A DNA stretch of 64,000 bases from Typha latifolia. Its lineage: Eukaryota; Streptophyta; Magnoliopsida; Poales; Typhaceae. The notes under the pieces were generated by a model that saw only the letters and a list, made by a program, of their open reading frames with translations, did no database searches and was not told the DNA's origin. The stretch is taken from contig CM034100.1 of the NCBI GenBank assembly GCA_019914945.1, forward strand, positions 4,167,209 through 4,231,208, given 5' to 3'. Positions 44,147-56,690 of this stretch are shown in pieces. Numbering within the stretch: the stretch's first letter is position 1; the number at the start of each line of letters is the position of its first letter. A program made the position numbers and the translations under genes.

Positions 44147-46544
44147 ATGGAGGAAGGTTTCACTAGAATTACAGAAGGGTGCCCTCAGCTTCTTGAACTC
44201 ATGGGTGGGGGAGGTAATAGTTTTAGAGCTGCAGAGGAGAAGAAGCTGGAGCTAAAACTTGGTCTCCCTGGAGGAGAAAATTGGCTACAAGCAAAAGGGA
44301 GGAAAGAGGGGCTCTCTATCGACTCCACCCTATCACTGGGTTACTCCTCCAAGGTTGCCAAGAGCAATGGTTCCAAGCCTTGCGCTGGAGCCAAAAGAGT
44401 GTTTCTTGGTGCTGTTGAACCAAACACAGAAGGTATTATTACAAATGATCAGTTCTTGGTTTTCTTCTTTCAATGGTCTCTTTAATTCTCATGAAATTTT
44501 ACTTTTTCCTGTCATACTTTTAATTTTTCTTTTTCTTCTTCTGCATCTGTAGCTATTCAGAAGCAGCAGAGCCTTGAGAGAAAAGCATGTGGTCCTCCAG
44601 TAGCACATGCAGCCGCTGCTGGGAACGCAGCTGGATCCAACAATAGCTCTCAGACAAGGTATCATCATAGACCTTTGGATATCCAGCTCTAGCTCTTCCT
44701 AACTGATCGAAATATTTATACCCATATGCTTGTTCTATTGAAGACAGTGGGGGCATCCTAGCTTTCAATTCCTGGGTTTTTATGTTCAGATCTTTGTCAT
44801 GTCTGGATTTTTCCTCCCACAAGCTTGTGCTCTGAACTTTATGTAGAGAGGAATAAAGTTTTAAGTGTTAGAATACTGATGTATTATTGGGTCATTCTTT
44901 ACTATGCCATACTGCTGGAAACTTTAGGAGTTAATAACACTGTTGGTGATGGAAGAGTAGCTCTTTTTCATGTTTCATTAGATATCTATTTTTCTTTCAT
45001 GGATAAATCTTTAAAAAAAATAAAAAAAAAATAGATTCAGCAGAATAAGAGAACTAATTCAGCCAAGAATGCTTTGCTTCTGTAGGATATTGGAAAAGTA
45101 GGCCTTTTTCATGTCTGAATATGATTTTTTTTTCGCTTAACTTTCTCTTATTTAGTTATTTCAACTTTTTACTACATATTCCGCCTTTTGGTAAGAAATC
45201 CTTATTTAAAATTAACACAACTGAGATCCTGCTTGCAAGTATGTAAGTATGTAACTATCTTGTCAAAACTTTCATAACGCTTGTAGGGTCTTCTTTCTTG
45301 TTGTATTTGACCTGTTTAGGTTAAGAACAGAGGTATCCTTTCTGTAAAATCTGGCACACTTTCATATATAGGTGTAATGTAAATAATGGATAATGTTTAT
45401 CAGGTTACTCTTACTCTTTATATCTGTGCCTATGATTACAGGCTTCTTGTATAATTCTGAACTACTTTTCAGTAAATTATCTTCAGTTGAAGTATTCCTT
45501 GGAAAAGTAAAGTAGAGCACAGGATTCTTCAAGTTAATAAAGATATAATCTGCAGAAAAATATTTTTGAAGATTTTCTTATTTCTTTACTCCTTTTGTGT
45601 TTCTAATGAGCAGAACTGCCAGCACTCCTGTTGTTGGATGGCCTCCTATTCGTTCTTTCAGAAAGAACATTGCCAGCACTTCCAAACCATCTTCTGAATC
45701 ACAGAATGGAGTTGCAGAGACTGCCACTAAGCTCAAGAATGACAAAAAGGGCTTGTTTGTGAAAATTAACATGGATGGCATACCTATTGGTAGAAAAGTG
45801 GATTTGAAAGCCTACAATAGCTATGAGAAGCTTTCTTTGACTGTAGATGAGCTCTTCCGAGGCCTTATTGCAGGTATACAGCTAAAATTAACCAAACATT
45901 TCAGTTATGGCAACATCTCTTAATAATTATATACAAGAAATCGTACGAAAGTTTTTCCTCTAAGGCAGAGTAGCGTTGGTCAATATCAATTAGATGCCAC
46001 ACTAGAAATTAAGTGCTAATCTGAGCATTTTGTGTTTTCTTCTCTTCTACATTAAATTTAGCTCAAATGGATCCTCTTGCTGCTGGAAGTCAGAAGAATT
46101 CTCTAGACAAGCAAGCAATCACTGGTTTACTCGATGGAAGTGGTGAATATACTCTGGTTTATGAAGATGATGAAGGTGACAGGATGCTGGTTGGTGATGT
46201 TCCATGGGAGTAAGTATTTGCAAACTTTCTCTTCCTTTTCTTTTGCTTCAAATTTTACTCTATAAGACATGAATATATCTTTTATATCCTAAGAGAACCG
46301 ATGTTTATTTTTCATTGAAATTATCACAGCATGTTCGTTTCGACGGCAAAACGATTGCGAGTATTGAAAAGCTCTGACCTTTCTGCATCATCAGTAAGTC
46401 TGCAAGTTTGATCCTATGATAACTTTATAACTTTTAGCACTTGCAAGATTTAGATAGACATTACTTTTACTTTCGGTTTTTGACATCGTCTTCTTCTTTC
46501 AGTTAAGAACGGTCAGCAGAAAAAGAACGGCAACGCAGTGCTGA
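44147..46544 (+). CDS. IAA: Aux/IAA auxin-response repressor
   Basis: Nuclear repressor that binds ARF transcription factors and is degraded by SCF-TIR1/AFB when auxin is present. Six exons: 44147-44432, 44553-44658, 45614-45873, 46062-46209, 46330-46393 and 46503-46544, giving 301 residues in frame with GT-AG introns. Domain I is the EAR repressor motif LELKLGLPG (about 34-42). Domain II, the degron, is [13 protein letters not shown] (GWPP at 139-142), so auxin-dependent turnover should be intact. Domains III and IV (PB1) show [20 protein letters not shown] with the conserved lysine, then [20 protein letters not shown] with the acidic OPCA-type cluster. Basic ends KRLRVLK and SRKR may serve nuclear import. 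The start is the first ATG of the frame ([20 protein letters not shown]). The long N-terminus resembles the IAA8/9/27 type, by inference only. Confidence 0.96.
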
Positions 46545-48520
46545 GTTGGAAACACGGTGCCTTCGGGTCGATCATCCATCAAAATGATCTTCCTTTTGGG
46601 AGATGCATGCTGATGAGAGCTTTTTTATCTCTTCCTTTTTTGAATGTGTGGGCATTTTCTTCTTTTTTCGCTCTTTTGGTTCTTGCGAGAGGGGGAAAAA
46701 AGAAACATCCGCAGAGATGCATGAGTAGAAATTTCCTTTATATTATCTGTCAAATATTTCTACTTCATGCTTCTTATACTGAAATGCTTATGAAAATAAT
46801 TTAATGGTGAGGATTATATCACTTTCAACAGTGGTCTTAGTTGCAAACAGTGGGACACATCCACCTTATACACTCCGACAAGTAACAAAGCCTAACTAGG
46901 TCCCACTGCATCACCAAACTTAACTTAGGCCAATCACCCTCTTGGGTTCTCAAAGTCCATTTGAACTTGTTTACACTTCAGCAAGGGTTATATGTAGGAC
47001 AACTGCTTTCCATTCCATTTTCTTCTTTAGCCTAAAAGAGGTATTCTGATGACTCTAATTTGTCCTCCATATGGGCTGTTTGGAGTAATCTTTTTATAAT
47101 ATTTTAATCTTTTCAACTATCTAATAGCTCAACCCTTCCCCTCGACTATGTTTACTTGAATGATTTTTTTTTTTTTCTCTTTCCTTTGCTTTGAAATAAG
47201 GGTGAAATGATCCCTAAACTTTAAAATTCACTATATTATAGACACGTGATATTTTATAATAGAAAAAATCCAACAGATATTTTAGAGGTCTTACATAGAC
47301 CATAGTTCGTAGTCGTGTGAGGAAAAATAAAGTCTATGGAAATAACAATATATTAAGGGGTTTAAGTGTAAATTTGGATACCAGACAATAGAGGAATGGA
47401 TGAATTCATAAATACAGTTGGGTTCACATAAAATTGGGCTTAATTCCCCCAATCTATTGGGCCGGCCCAGGATTCCCACCACAATCGGTTGAGCCTTGAG
47501 CGAGCGATGGAAAAGAAGCCACCATCACTGGTTTAGGACACACCGAGAAGCAAAGTTACAGTCTCTCGAGGTTCATCATTCAAACCCAACCTTGGTTGTT
47601 TCATTCTAGTACTAGTTTACTTTTGCTCTTCATCGATCCCAGGCGGCGGCGGAGTACTAGTAACTACTACGACAACACACACTATATATAAACCATAAAA
47701 GATTTGATCACCAGTACAAAGCAAGAAAGGGCTTATGATTCCTTTCAAAGGGTACTTTGCCCCTTGTATGTAATTATAGCTTGGACTCCCCAGTTTTTCA
47801 CGCATCAAACTGGTCATTGTAGATGGGCCCCTGTGTCAACCTAAGAGGGGGATGGAGATGATGGACCGAGAGGACATGAGGGCATGAACGGCATGCATGT
47901 ACCACGTCGGGGCCATGTGTTGGGAGACATATCAATGCCATATTTAGGATAGACAACAATGCCATTGCCACCACTGCATTGCATGCATGCATGGATGCTT
48001 CACCCGGGTCACATGCAAAGATATGTTAATCAAGGATAGGATAAGCCCTAGAGATACTGTGCTCTCCTTTTGTTGCTCCTCGGGTCGACAACCTCATGGC
48101 CATGCCATCACATTGGGTACTTCACCTGCCCTTCTTTCCATAACCCTATAGACCTACAGATGTTATGCATATGACAATGCATAGTTGCGTATGATGATAA
48201 TGTTTCTGAAGTACATGCAGAGTGATGCTTTTGCATGCAAGTATGGCAGTATGCCATCACCACCTACATCTTTAGCCTTGTTGTGTTAAAAACCTCCTCA
48301 CTTTAAGCATAAAATCAATGCTAGTTTAGTGCAATGAACTTGCCAACAACAATGCAGAATAAAACTTTTGGCCAGGAAGAGAAGTTAATTAATTCATTAA
48401 TCTAATAGAGTCAGTAGGTCGGTACTAATTAAGCCCAAATTGGAGCTGCTTGGTTCTTTGGATATGGCCCATTGATGACAGGTTCTTTTCAACAGGCTAA
48501 GGTTAGGAAAGGATGGGTGA

Positions 48521-48551
<31 letters not shown>

Positions 48552-48552
48552 G
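48521..48552. repeat. Compound (TG)n(TA)n microsatellite
   Basis: Alternating TG repeats pass directly into TA repeats, with no coding context. Confidence 0.9.
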
Positions 48553-49939
48553 AATATATCATGACCCAAAAAAGAGGTGAAGTACCACAACTTGACAATA
48601 GATTCATTTCAGGTGGACAAGGTTAGAAAAAGATAAGCAAATGGAATTAGCAAAAGGCCAACTTTTGTTATGCTAAAATTAAGGAGCAGTGGAAAGATGC
48701 CCACCACTTACTTGGGGAATCTTATAGCATTCCAATATAGGTAAAGCAAAAAAATATCCAGTTGCAAGTATGTGGTCAGAGAGATGCTTTAGGGAATATC
48801 ATGTGCTAAGTGATAATCTATTCATAGGATGCAAGTTCGTATTTTTTGAATATAGCCTAATAATTTGCTCTCTGAATTATTTAAAATGTTACAATCTTTA
48901 TTCTCACAGTACAAAGCAAAGTGTTATATTTTAGATAATATATGCGGGAAATTATTCGCTTTAATTATTCAAAAGCTTAATGTGGTACTAGATCATACAC
49001 AAGGAGCTACTACTCACTGGATGTGGATCCATATGCGATAGAATTTGATGCTGCTAGAGAAAATCTCACAATCTAAACGAAAAAAATGGTAATAATTAAA
49101 GGGGAATGCTTTACTCTTCTTTTTTTTTCACCACTTAGGTTAGGAATCAAAACAATGGAATATTGTGGCAATAAGATTGGATTAATAGACACTAGTGGTC
49201 CTCACCAATCACTAGAATGAGTTCTAGCCTCCCTAATTAAATACCAAACGGGTCCTTTTCTGGCATTCCCGGTTGGAAGGGAGGCAAGCACATGCACCCA
49301 TCCCAATCTAACATCATAACAATTCCATCTTTAATTCCTTTCCAAAGATTTATAGATCGATAGCTTCCCCTCATCACATGAACTAGTAGATGGATGTATG
49401 GCTGCATCCATTGCAACTACATCCCAGAGGCATGTGTTTGAACAGTTCAAACTTTGCCATGTTGGAACCTTTATATAAAAAAAAAATAATACCTTATCTT
49501 TTGCTTGCATTATAACTAACGCCCTACTACCATATAGTTTCTTCTTTTTTGATTCTTATTTATGTATATACCAGCCCTTTCGGGTTACTTTTTAACATCT
49601 TCGAGATAAAATCGTAGTAATCTAACAAACGAAATAATATAATATATGCAAACAAGAATAAGGGTATGTCTGTCCTTTTGATAGTTAAATTGATGGAGTT
49701 GTATGGATTAGCTATATGTGAAGCGTATCCATGCAAAAATCAAGTGTTTTGAGAGATTTGCATGCAAACAAAAAGTTTTTATTTTTATTATTTAACATAT
49801 TTTATTTTACTTTTATATATCTCGTGCTTAAGTTAATCTGTCTCACTCACCTCTGCAATAGTATCATCGTCCCCTCGGAAAGACAACTTTTACTTTTAAT
49901 AATAACTGAATATTTACTATTCAGTCAGTAGCTTTTAGG

Positions 49940-49982
<43 letters not shown>
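49940..49982. repeat. (TA)21 microsatellite
   Basis: An uninterrupted TA run of about 43 bp in intergenic DNA, self-complementary and likely length-variable. Confidence 0.9.
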
Positions 49983-49984
<2 letters not shown>

Positions 49985-51962
49985 ATGTTAGAAGCTTTTT
50001 TTGAAGCAAGTTTGGGTCCCCATGCATTGTGACAAGATGGAACATGGCCAGATGATGGTAGTAGCTATATGGGATTTGTTGGAAGACTGCTATCACGTAC
50101 TGTGTGCAAAGAAGTCTTTGGGGGCAATCCCAGTTTGAGATCCCTGGGACCATTTGAATAATTCTTGGGCTGTAGACATCTTGTACTCGGGAAATCTTAG
50201 TAGGAATATTTGCATGGTCCACTGGTAGTTTATGTGATCATCTTCCTATATGAGAATGGGGGTTAGGCGATCGATAAGGCTCCAAAGGAGCACCTAACGC
50301 TTTACATGCACATCTCCATTATTAAGAGATCAGCTTACATCCACCTATATAGATATCTATCACATGCTTTGATATTATCTTCACGAGTTGATTTATTGTT
50401 TTCTTCTTCCTTTTTTTTTTTTAATGAAGCTTGGGATTAAAATGAGGCTAGGAATGTACATTGCAATCTCTCTCTCTCTCTCTCTACCCAATGTAAGGTG
50501 AGAGAGATAAATGACATGGGTTATGTGCAAGATAATCCCCATCTCTACCACCTTATATATAACGTGCATTGGCGGTTAAGCTTTATCATGTTAAAGCCAT
50601 GATATGTATTTATTGTTGGTCAATTATGTAAACAAGTTAAGATTTTAGATTAATTGATTATGTAATATGATATTAAAGCTTCTTATCTTTTGTTGAAGCC
50701 ATGGGTTTTAAACCTCGTTAACCTCCGGCTTATATTCCATATTCTCTAGCACAGTATTAGAGATGAAAACCATCCAATTTTCATCATAAGCAATTCACGA
50801 GAATTTAGAATTCTGTCATCTGAAATGATAAAAGTAAAATATCCAACTCACGGAGCAAAAACAAGTGGCCATAAGGAGAGCGGGTCTACAAGTTTATTTC
50901 AAAAAAGGACATAGAAGTATATTTTCTCCAAGAGTACCCAATTCAATATTCCGACATATTGATGTAACTCGGAAACAAACAGTTTGAAAAGTTTCCAAGG
51001 TATCCTTACCTTGCTATGTCTGAGGCCAGGGAACTTGGGGTGTAACTAACATCAAATGCAGAAAGAGAGAAGATGGGTGGGGGGACCAAAAAACATAAAG
51101 ATAAATAAGATGGATACATAGATAGAGAAAGGGAGAGGGAGAGAGAGGAATGGGTACGTTCATGTGAGTATAAGCTAGCACGTCCATTTAAGGAAAAGAA
51201 AGGTACAGGTAGGGTTTCTTTTTTTCGATTTATTTAGAGGATATGAGACTGAGATTGGTGCACAAGATTGACACCCCTCCCACCAGGAGCACCAGAAAGG
51301 GACTCAAACCCCTCCCCCCCATAATTAATCTCAAGGTTTCGTTAAGAAATTGTTTAGGAAAAAGACAAAAGGATGTTTTGTATAACATGCAATTAATATC
51401 TCTCAAAAAGAGTTTTAAGGATAGAGAAAGATAGTGGTAGTCTATTCTTAGAGCATTTGTTGCCAACTTAGTTAATGAGTTTAGTGGATAGGTGCATTAG
51501 GCCACGCATTCTCCTAACCAAAGGAGAGGAGGATATGTAGACCCTACTCGAATAACTTCATCCATACTCTCCAAGCAAGAATGTTGCCAAACTAATGAGG
51601 AGTGATGAAGGATCGGTTGAGATGTCATTAAGACTATCCATCACATTTATGATACTTGAGTTGGCTGGATATAATACAAATAACATTTGATTAAAATACA
51701 AAATCCCTTCTTTTGCACACACCCCACCCCCCCCCCCCCCTCTAACTCCTAAAAAAATTAGCAATAGTACAATATCCACCAAACAGAACCCCATCAGAAA
51801 AGAAAATTTAGAAACCTGTTGGATTACTCGTGGAAGATTTAAGAAAAAAAAAACCAAAAAAAAAGAAAAAGAAAAAGAAAAGAAAAACAAAGAGAAGAGA
51901 AACCATATAAATATCCAATAATTCCCATGAAAATTACCTCCACCTCTTTTTCTCCTTCTCCA

Positions 51963-53531
51963 TTACCTTTGGATGTCGGACTTGGTGATCGGGATCAATG
52001 GCTCACCTCCCTCCTCCGCCTCCTTCCCTTCCTCGATATCCGCGGGCCCCGCCGGTGCTGATGTAAGCAACAGAGCCCTGGAGGCCTGGGCCTCCCAGTC
52101 CGTGGTCCCTACGACGTAGAGCATAAGGCCAGCACAGCATACTTGGGCCGCCAGGAGGCCCATCCAGAGGCCGACGAAACCAAGGCCGAGCCCGAAAGCC
52201 AATAAGATGGCCACGGGCATGCCTACCAAGTAGAACGCCCCGAGGTTAACGTGCGCCGCGTGCGCAGGCCGCGCGCTACCCCGCAGGACGCCGCAGCCCA
52301 CTGTCTGCGGGCAGTTGCCGAGCTCGCAGAGCCCCAGGATGGGGAGGGCGGCCGACGTGAGACGAAGGATCTCGCCGTCGGCGGTGAACAGCTGGGCCCA
52401 CCGGCTCCTTATCCCGGAGGCGAAGAACATGGCGGCGAGGCCCATGAGGCCGGCAGAGTGGACTGACACGGCGGCGGCGGAGCGCGCCCGGGACGGGCGG
52501 TTGGCGCCGAGCTCGTTGCCGACGCGTGTGGAGACCCCGAAGCTTAGGGATGAGGGGAAGACGTAGATGAGCGCGGTGGTCTGGATGAGCACGCCCATGG
52601 ACGCCACAGCCGGCTTCGGGTCCGGGAGGAGCCCGCACACCACGATCATGAGCTCGTACCACCACCACTCCAGGCACACCGACACGCAGCTCGGGAATGC
52701 GAGCCGAGCCAATGGGCCCCACCCGACGAGCGACTCCCACGTGGGTGGCGCTCGGAGGGCCACGTGGCGGCGGAGCGGCGGGAGGAGCACGAGGACGGCG
52801 AGGAGAACGACGTTGGAGGCGGCGGAGGCGGCAGCGACCCCGGGGGCGCCGAGGCCGAGGTGGGTCACGAGGAGGAAGTTGGCCGGGAGGTGGAAGACGG
52901 CAGCGGCGGCGGCCGCGACGGTGAGGGGGAAGGTTATCCCCTGGGAGCGCAGGTAAATCCGAAGCGGGTGGATGAAGGAGAAGGAGAGGAGGTCGGGGAG
53001 AGCAAAAAGGAGATAGCTTTGGGCCAATCGGGTGATCTCGGGATCTTGGTTCAAGAAAAGGAGGATCTTTGCCATGTTAAGCCAGAGGATGGAGATGGGC
53101 AGGGAGGAGCAGAGGAGGAAGAAGATGGAGCGGTGGAGGGTGAGGGACAAGAGCTTGGATTGGTTGGCCCCAAAGGCTTGGGAGCAGAGGGGCTCCATGC
53201 CAAGGGAGAGGCCAGAGAGGACGGAGTAGCCGGTGATGTTGGCGAAAGCGATGGCGAGGGAGCCGGCGGCGAGGGGGAGGTCGCCGAGGGATCCGAGGAA
53301 GACCATGGAGACGATGGAGCGCGAGTAGAGGAGGAGGGACATGAGAGCGATGGGGAAGGAGAGGCGAAATAGAGAAGTCGACTCTTGGTAAATCTCGGAT
53401 ATTGAGAGGAAAGGTAGAGAGGTGGGTTTGGGAAGTGGGTTTTTGCTCGGATTGGAGAAGGGGACAAGGGTGAGGTAGATGGATTCCTCCATGGCGGCGG
53501 CGCCGGTCGCGGTTTTGCTGTTGTTGCACAT
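51963..53531 (-). CDS. DTX: MATE-family efflux transporter (DETOXIFICATION type)
   Basis: Multidrug and toxic compound extrusion proteins are secondary antiporters that move organic compounds out of the cytosol across plasma, vacuolar or endomembranes. One uninterrupted frame gives 522 residues, a normal plant MATE length, with about 12 hydrophobic segments in two halves. Family blocks are SFPIALMSLLLYSRSIVSMV in the first helix, GYSVLSGLSLGMEPLCSQAF, SLSFGVSTRVGNELGANRP and GNCPQTVGCGVLRGSARP. The tail is hydrophilic and acidic. The start at MCNNSKTATG is preferred over the internal Met14 because related plant proteins often begin MCN. The intronless structure and these motifs suggest the DTX48-52-like clade, which includes regulators of organ initiation and iron or auxin-linked growth; the substrate is unknown. 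The gene is very GC-rich compared with its AT-rich flanks. Confidence 0.95.
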   Translation of the reverse strand: MCNNSKTATGAAAMEESIYLTLVPFSNPSKNPLPKPTSLPFLSISEIYQESTSLFRLSFPIALMSLLLYSRSIVSMVFLGSLGDLPLAAGSLAIAFANITGYSVLSGLSLGMEPLCSQAFGANQSKLLSLTLHRSIFFLLCSSLPISILWLNMAKILLFLNQDPEITRLAQSYLLFALPDLLSFSFIHPLRIYLRSQGITFPLTVAAAAAAVFHLPANFLLVTHLGLGAPGVAAASAASNVVLLAVLVLLPPLRRHVALRAPPTWESLVGWGPLARLAFPSCVSVCLEWWWYELMIVVCGLLPDPKPAVASMGVLIQTTALIYVFPSSLSFGVSTRVGNELGANRPSRARSAAAVSVHSAGLMGLAAMFFASGIRSRWAQLFTADGEILRLTSAALPILGLCELGNCPQTVGCGVLRGSARPAHAAHVNLGAFYLVGMPVAILLAFGLGLGFVGLWMGLLAAQVCCAGLMLYVVGTTDWEAQASRALLLTSAPAGPADIEEGKEAEEGGEPLIPITKSDIQR

Positions 53532-53605
53532 CGTATATAGCTTGGAGTTTCGGAAGTCAGAAAGGTGAGATCTTTGAAGGATTCATGGAAACTTTGAGAG
53601 AGATA

Positions 53606-53634
53606 GAAGAAGAAGAAGAAGAAGAAGAAGAAGA
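53606..53634. repeat. (GAA)n tract in MATE leader
   Basis: About nine GAA units, CTT on the gene strand, 75-100 bp upstream of the MATE start codon and so probably in its 5' UTR. Confidence 0.85.
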
Positions 53635-53663
53635 TCAGAGAATGCTCTGTTTCTTTGATGAAA

Positions 53664-53666
<3 letters not shown>

Positions 53667-53695
<29 letters not shown>
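53667..53695. repeat. (CT)14 tract in MATE leader or promoter
   Basis: A CT run on the plus strand, GA on the gene strand, between the probable TATA-like site and the start codon. Together with the GAA tract it makes a purine/pyrimidine-asymmetric leader. Confidence 0.85.
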
Positions 53696-53698
<3 letters not shown>

Positions 53699-53726
53699 CG
53701 CTCTCTCGCGTTTGCGAGTATGGGAC

Positions 53727-53734
53727 TATAAATA
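53727..53734 (-). promoter_or_regulatory. TATA-like motif of the MATE gene
   Basis: TATTTATA on the gene strand, about 200 bp upstream of the start codon and just upstream of the CT/GAA tracts. It is the best TATA-like candidate, but it departs from the TATAWAW consensus. Confidence 0.3.
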
Positions 53735-55612
53735 CAGAGGAGGAAGCGAAGGTAAGATCGGGATTAATTTTAATCAATGCGTTTTTTCCCATTTAAGGTA
53801 AATATATTGTTATTAAGCGTATCCTATCTTTCTAATTCTGCCCTCCTATCACTATCTCTGTCTACTTTCTATAACATGAGAAGAAGCTCAAAATTTTGAC
53901 TAATAATAAATATGCTTGTTTGATTTGAGCAACAAGTCGGTTGAAAACGAGTCATATAAACATCCGATCCAACTCGACCCGACCCATCGACTGTGTTTTG
54001 TATTCCTAACTATAATTCTATCTGGATAAATATACACATCCACTGCATTTTTATTATATATTAGACTATATCTACAAGTTCATATCACAGTAATATGGTT
54101 ATTAAACCATTATACTGTGTACTTGAGTGACAATATTTTCCAATATTTACAAATTAAATATCAATATCAATCCGAATATACATTAAGCAAATAATGTAAT
54201 AAAATATTCTATCCTACCACTATTCATATATCAGAGGAAAAAGGTGATGAAATTTTACGCACAAGGCTATGTTTTGGCCATCTGAATTCTTTCCATAGGA
54301 GATTAGCAATTACCTATGTTTAATTATATCCTTACATAACTCCTTTCATTCTTGATTATTGAAGTGAACATTATGTAGATTCTCACTAAACACCTTACTG
54401 GTATTATGCTACAAACCTTATATACAGCTATTTAAAAATTGGACCTTGCATTTTTTGTTTTATAGAATTTGATAAGCCATCAACAACTGTAAGATTTGTT
54501 TTGATGCTGAGATGCCATCATAAGATTTTGCTATCTCTCGCTAAAGAAAGATAAAAGTAGTCGTCAACCATAATTATTTTTTAATTAGAGAATGGAGGAA
54601 GTCAACAACTTGTTGTTGCCTCAATATCACTGTACGTTATCTAGCCTGATAACTCCCAGCAATAATAGAAAATAGAGCATAGAGTTATGACTTTTTAATA
54701 CAAGCCTCGTCTTTGGCCTACAATAGATTAAACTATAACTAAAGCAAAGTATCAAACTCAAGGATAACATTTAGCTTCTTATCAGCAGGATCAATATCAT
54801 CAACCATCTCAGTCCGGTAGCAATAGACCATCAACGCACAATAGGAATCAAGGGTTTAATTTAGAGATAAGAGGGAGAGTATATACTTTAACTTAGGAGG
54901 AGGCCAAGTAGTCACCATCTATGGCGCAAGGTACATAAAAAAGTATAGCGCAAGATTCGACAAACGACGATCATCAATAACAAATGGATTATATATTAAC
55001 CTCTTTTGTTTCAAAAGTATCTTTTTCTCAATTCTAAATTAGAAAACACCATTCTAAATTGAAAAGCAAATATTAAATTATCAATGCTCTAGATTAAAAA
55101 TATTATTCGTCCAAATTAAAATCTTATACCACCGCATAAATCCAATTATATTTTAATTTAAGTCACTAAGGTTATTTCACCATCACCCATCACCTACCTA
55201 AGATATTAAAAGACTGAAAGTTTCCACTCATTTTTTTCGTTCAATTTTCCACCTATATTTTCTCTCCAACACCCACTTATCTCAGTTTTTAGTCAAACAT
55301 GCATTGCATAATTATGAATAGATGTTAATATATTATCATTGCATAGATAGAGAATGATAGAATCCAGTTATGGTATACATCGAGTATGGTTATCATAAAA
55401 TCAATCATTGCACATATGGCAATGACCTCTCCAACATTGCACTGCAGCACACCACAATATCTCAAACATTGCACACCTAGCATCAACCTCTCAAATATTG
55501 TACGCAAAGCATTGCACACCTAGAGAAAGTATTAATGTAGTCATTAGACACATTAAGAATTTTAATATATAATTATTACATTCATAGAAATTGGTAATGC
55601 ATGTATTGCAAA

Positions 55613-56030
55613 TAGAGGTGTGAGCAACTCAAGCTTGGTTAAAGCTTGGGCTCAGTTCTACGGTGACATATCTAAGCATAACTCCATCGAATCCTCGTTT
55701 ATATAATACATCCCTAGAAACTCGACATTTGATGAATATAGCATTCACAAACCCAAACGGATCCTTTTCTCATCTTCAAGCACCCTGCCTACCGCATCCT
55801 TCATCTTGGTCAGCCTCCTCGTCTTCCTTCTCCATCAATTGGTAAGCCTTTTCCTCCTCCTCCTCAATATCATCATGGTTTCAGGCTTAGACTCAACTCA
55901 TGCTTGGTCTGACTAGGCTAGTGTATGGCTTGATAAAAAAGTTTGATCCTAGCTCAAGCTTGATCTAGTTCGACTCAAGTTGGACTGAACTGAAGATAGC
56001 TCGCTCATACTCAGCTCATTTACACCGGTG
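55613..56030. mobile_element. hAT-like short element
   Basis: The 418-bp unit is flanked by ATTGCAAA (55605-55612) and ATTACAAA (56031-56038), a 7 of 8 match. The left end is TAGAGGTGTGAGC; the right end read inward is CACCGGTGTAAAT, sharing the GGTGT core. Both ends are rich in GCTC and CAAGCTTG words. The inside is less AT-rich and has no recognised coding sequence. Confidence 0.5.
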
Positions 56031-56379
56031 ATTACAAACATAGAGTTAGTTTGTTTATTCATATGTCCACTTTATACAAAATCAAAAGGTATTTCCGCAA
56101 ATTCATAAAAGACAAGAAAAAGTCGTATTGTTCACGTCAACTTCATCTCACATTAAACATAATTATTATCCTAATAATCTTTTTTTTTATCATTCAGCAG
56201 CTCAAAAGCTACATACCAGCTAATCAAAGAGCAAAAAACACTCACTTAATACAGAAATACTTTTAATCGCCACTAGAATTTGCCCATAATTTTCTTTTAG
56301 GGTTGACTATCGACCAGATGACCTCCCTAATTACGGACCATACTAATATACTGCTCTACTCGACGTCACCCCCCCTCCC

Positions 56380-56690
56380 CCCCCCCCCCCTGCATGTCCA
56401 TGTGGGGGACTAATCTGGCGGCTCACGATCCGTATCGTGGACCTGCACCTCGCCAATCGTACGGTGGGGACTTGGCTAAGGGAGCTTACGTACGTAGCCT
56501 CGTGCCCAACCCAAAAGAGGAAAGAAAGAAACTCCCTTTTGGACGGATACTCGCTTGCCTGGCCTTCCCTCTGCCGTCGATCGACCTAACGGAGGGCCGC
56601 GATCTCACCCTGGAGTCCCTGGTGAATCCAAGGAGGAACCAATCGGCACGTGCGTACGGGCGCTGGTATTCCTTTTATGCCACATGGTCC
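56380..56690. other. GC-rich island without a gene
   Basis: GC-rich block preceded by a C homopolymer run (about 56371-56391). It contains a G-box (CACGTG near 56647) and TTTAAAAG about 45 bp further on. The 100-codon open frame across it has no recognised motif. It could be a promoter or the remnant of a lost gene. Confidence 0.35.

Larger units (their letters stand above)
46545..51962. other. Intergenic between Aux/IAA and MATE
   Basis: 46545 to about 46800 is the probable Aux/IAA 3' UTR. The rest is AT-rich with a TG/TA microsatellite (48521-48552), a TA run (49940-49982), a CT run near 50467-50485, a C run (about 51728-51740) and A-rich DNA at 51840-51900. No coding region or complete mobile element was recognised. 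Confidence 0.5.

Noticed and set aside
47617..47992. Two short minus-strand frames as a small gene
   Set aside because: No shared reading, no motif and no splice signals linking them.
52764..53372. 202-codon Glu/Gly-rich frame on the plus strand
   Set aside because: Antisense to the MATE gene; low-complexity reading of a GC-rich coding region.
53051..53529. Ser/Pro-rich minus-strand frames
   Set aside because: Alternative frames of the MATE gene with no motif of their own.
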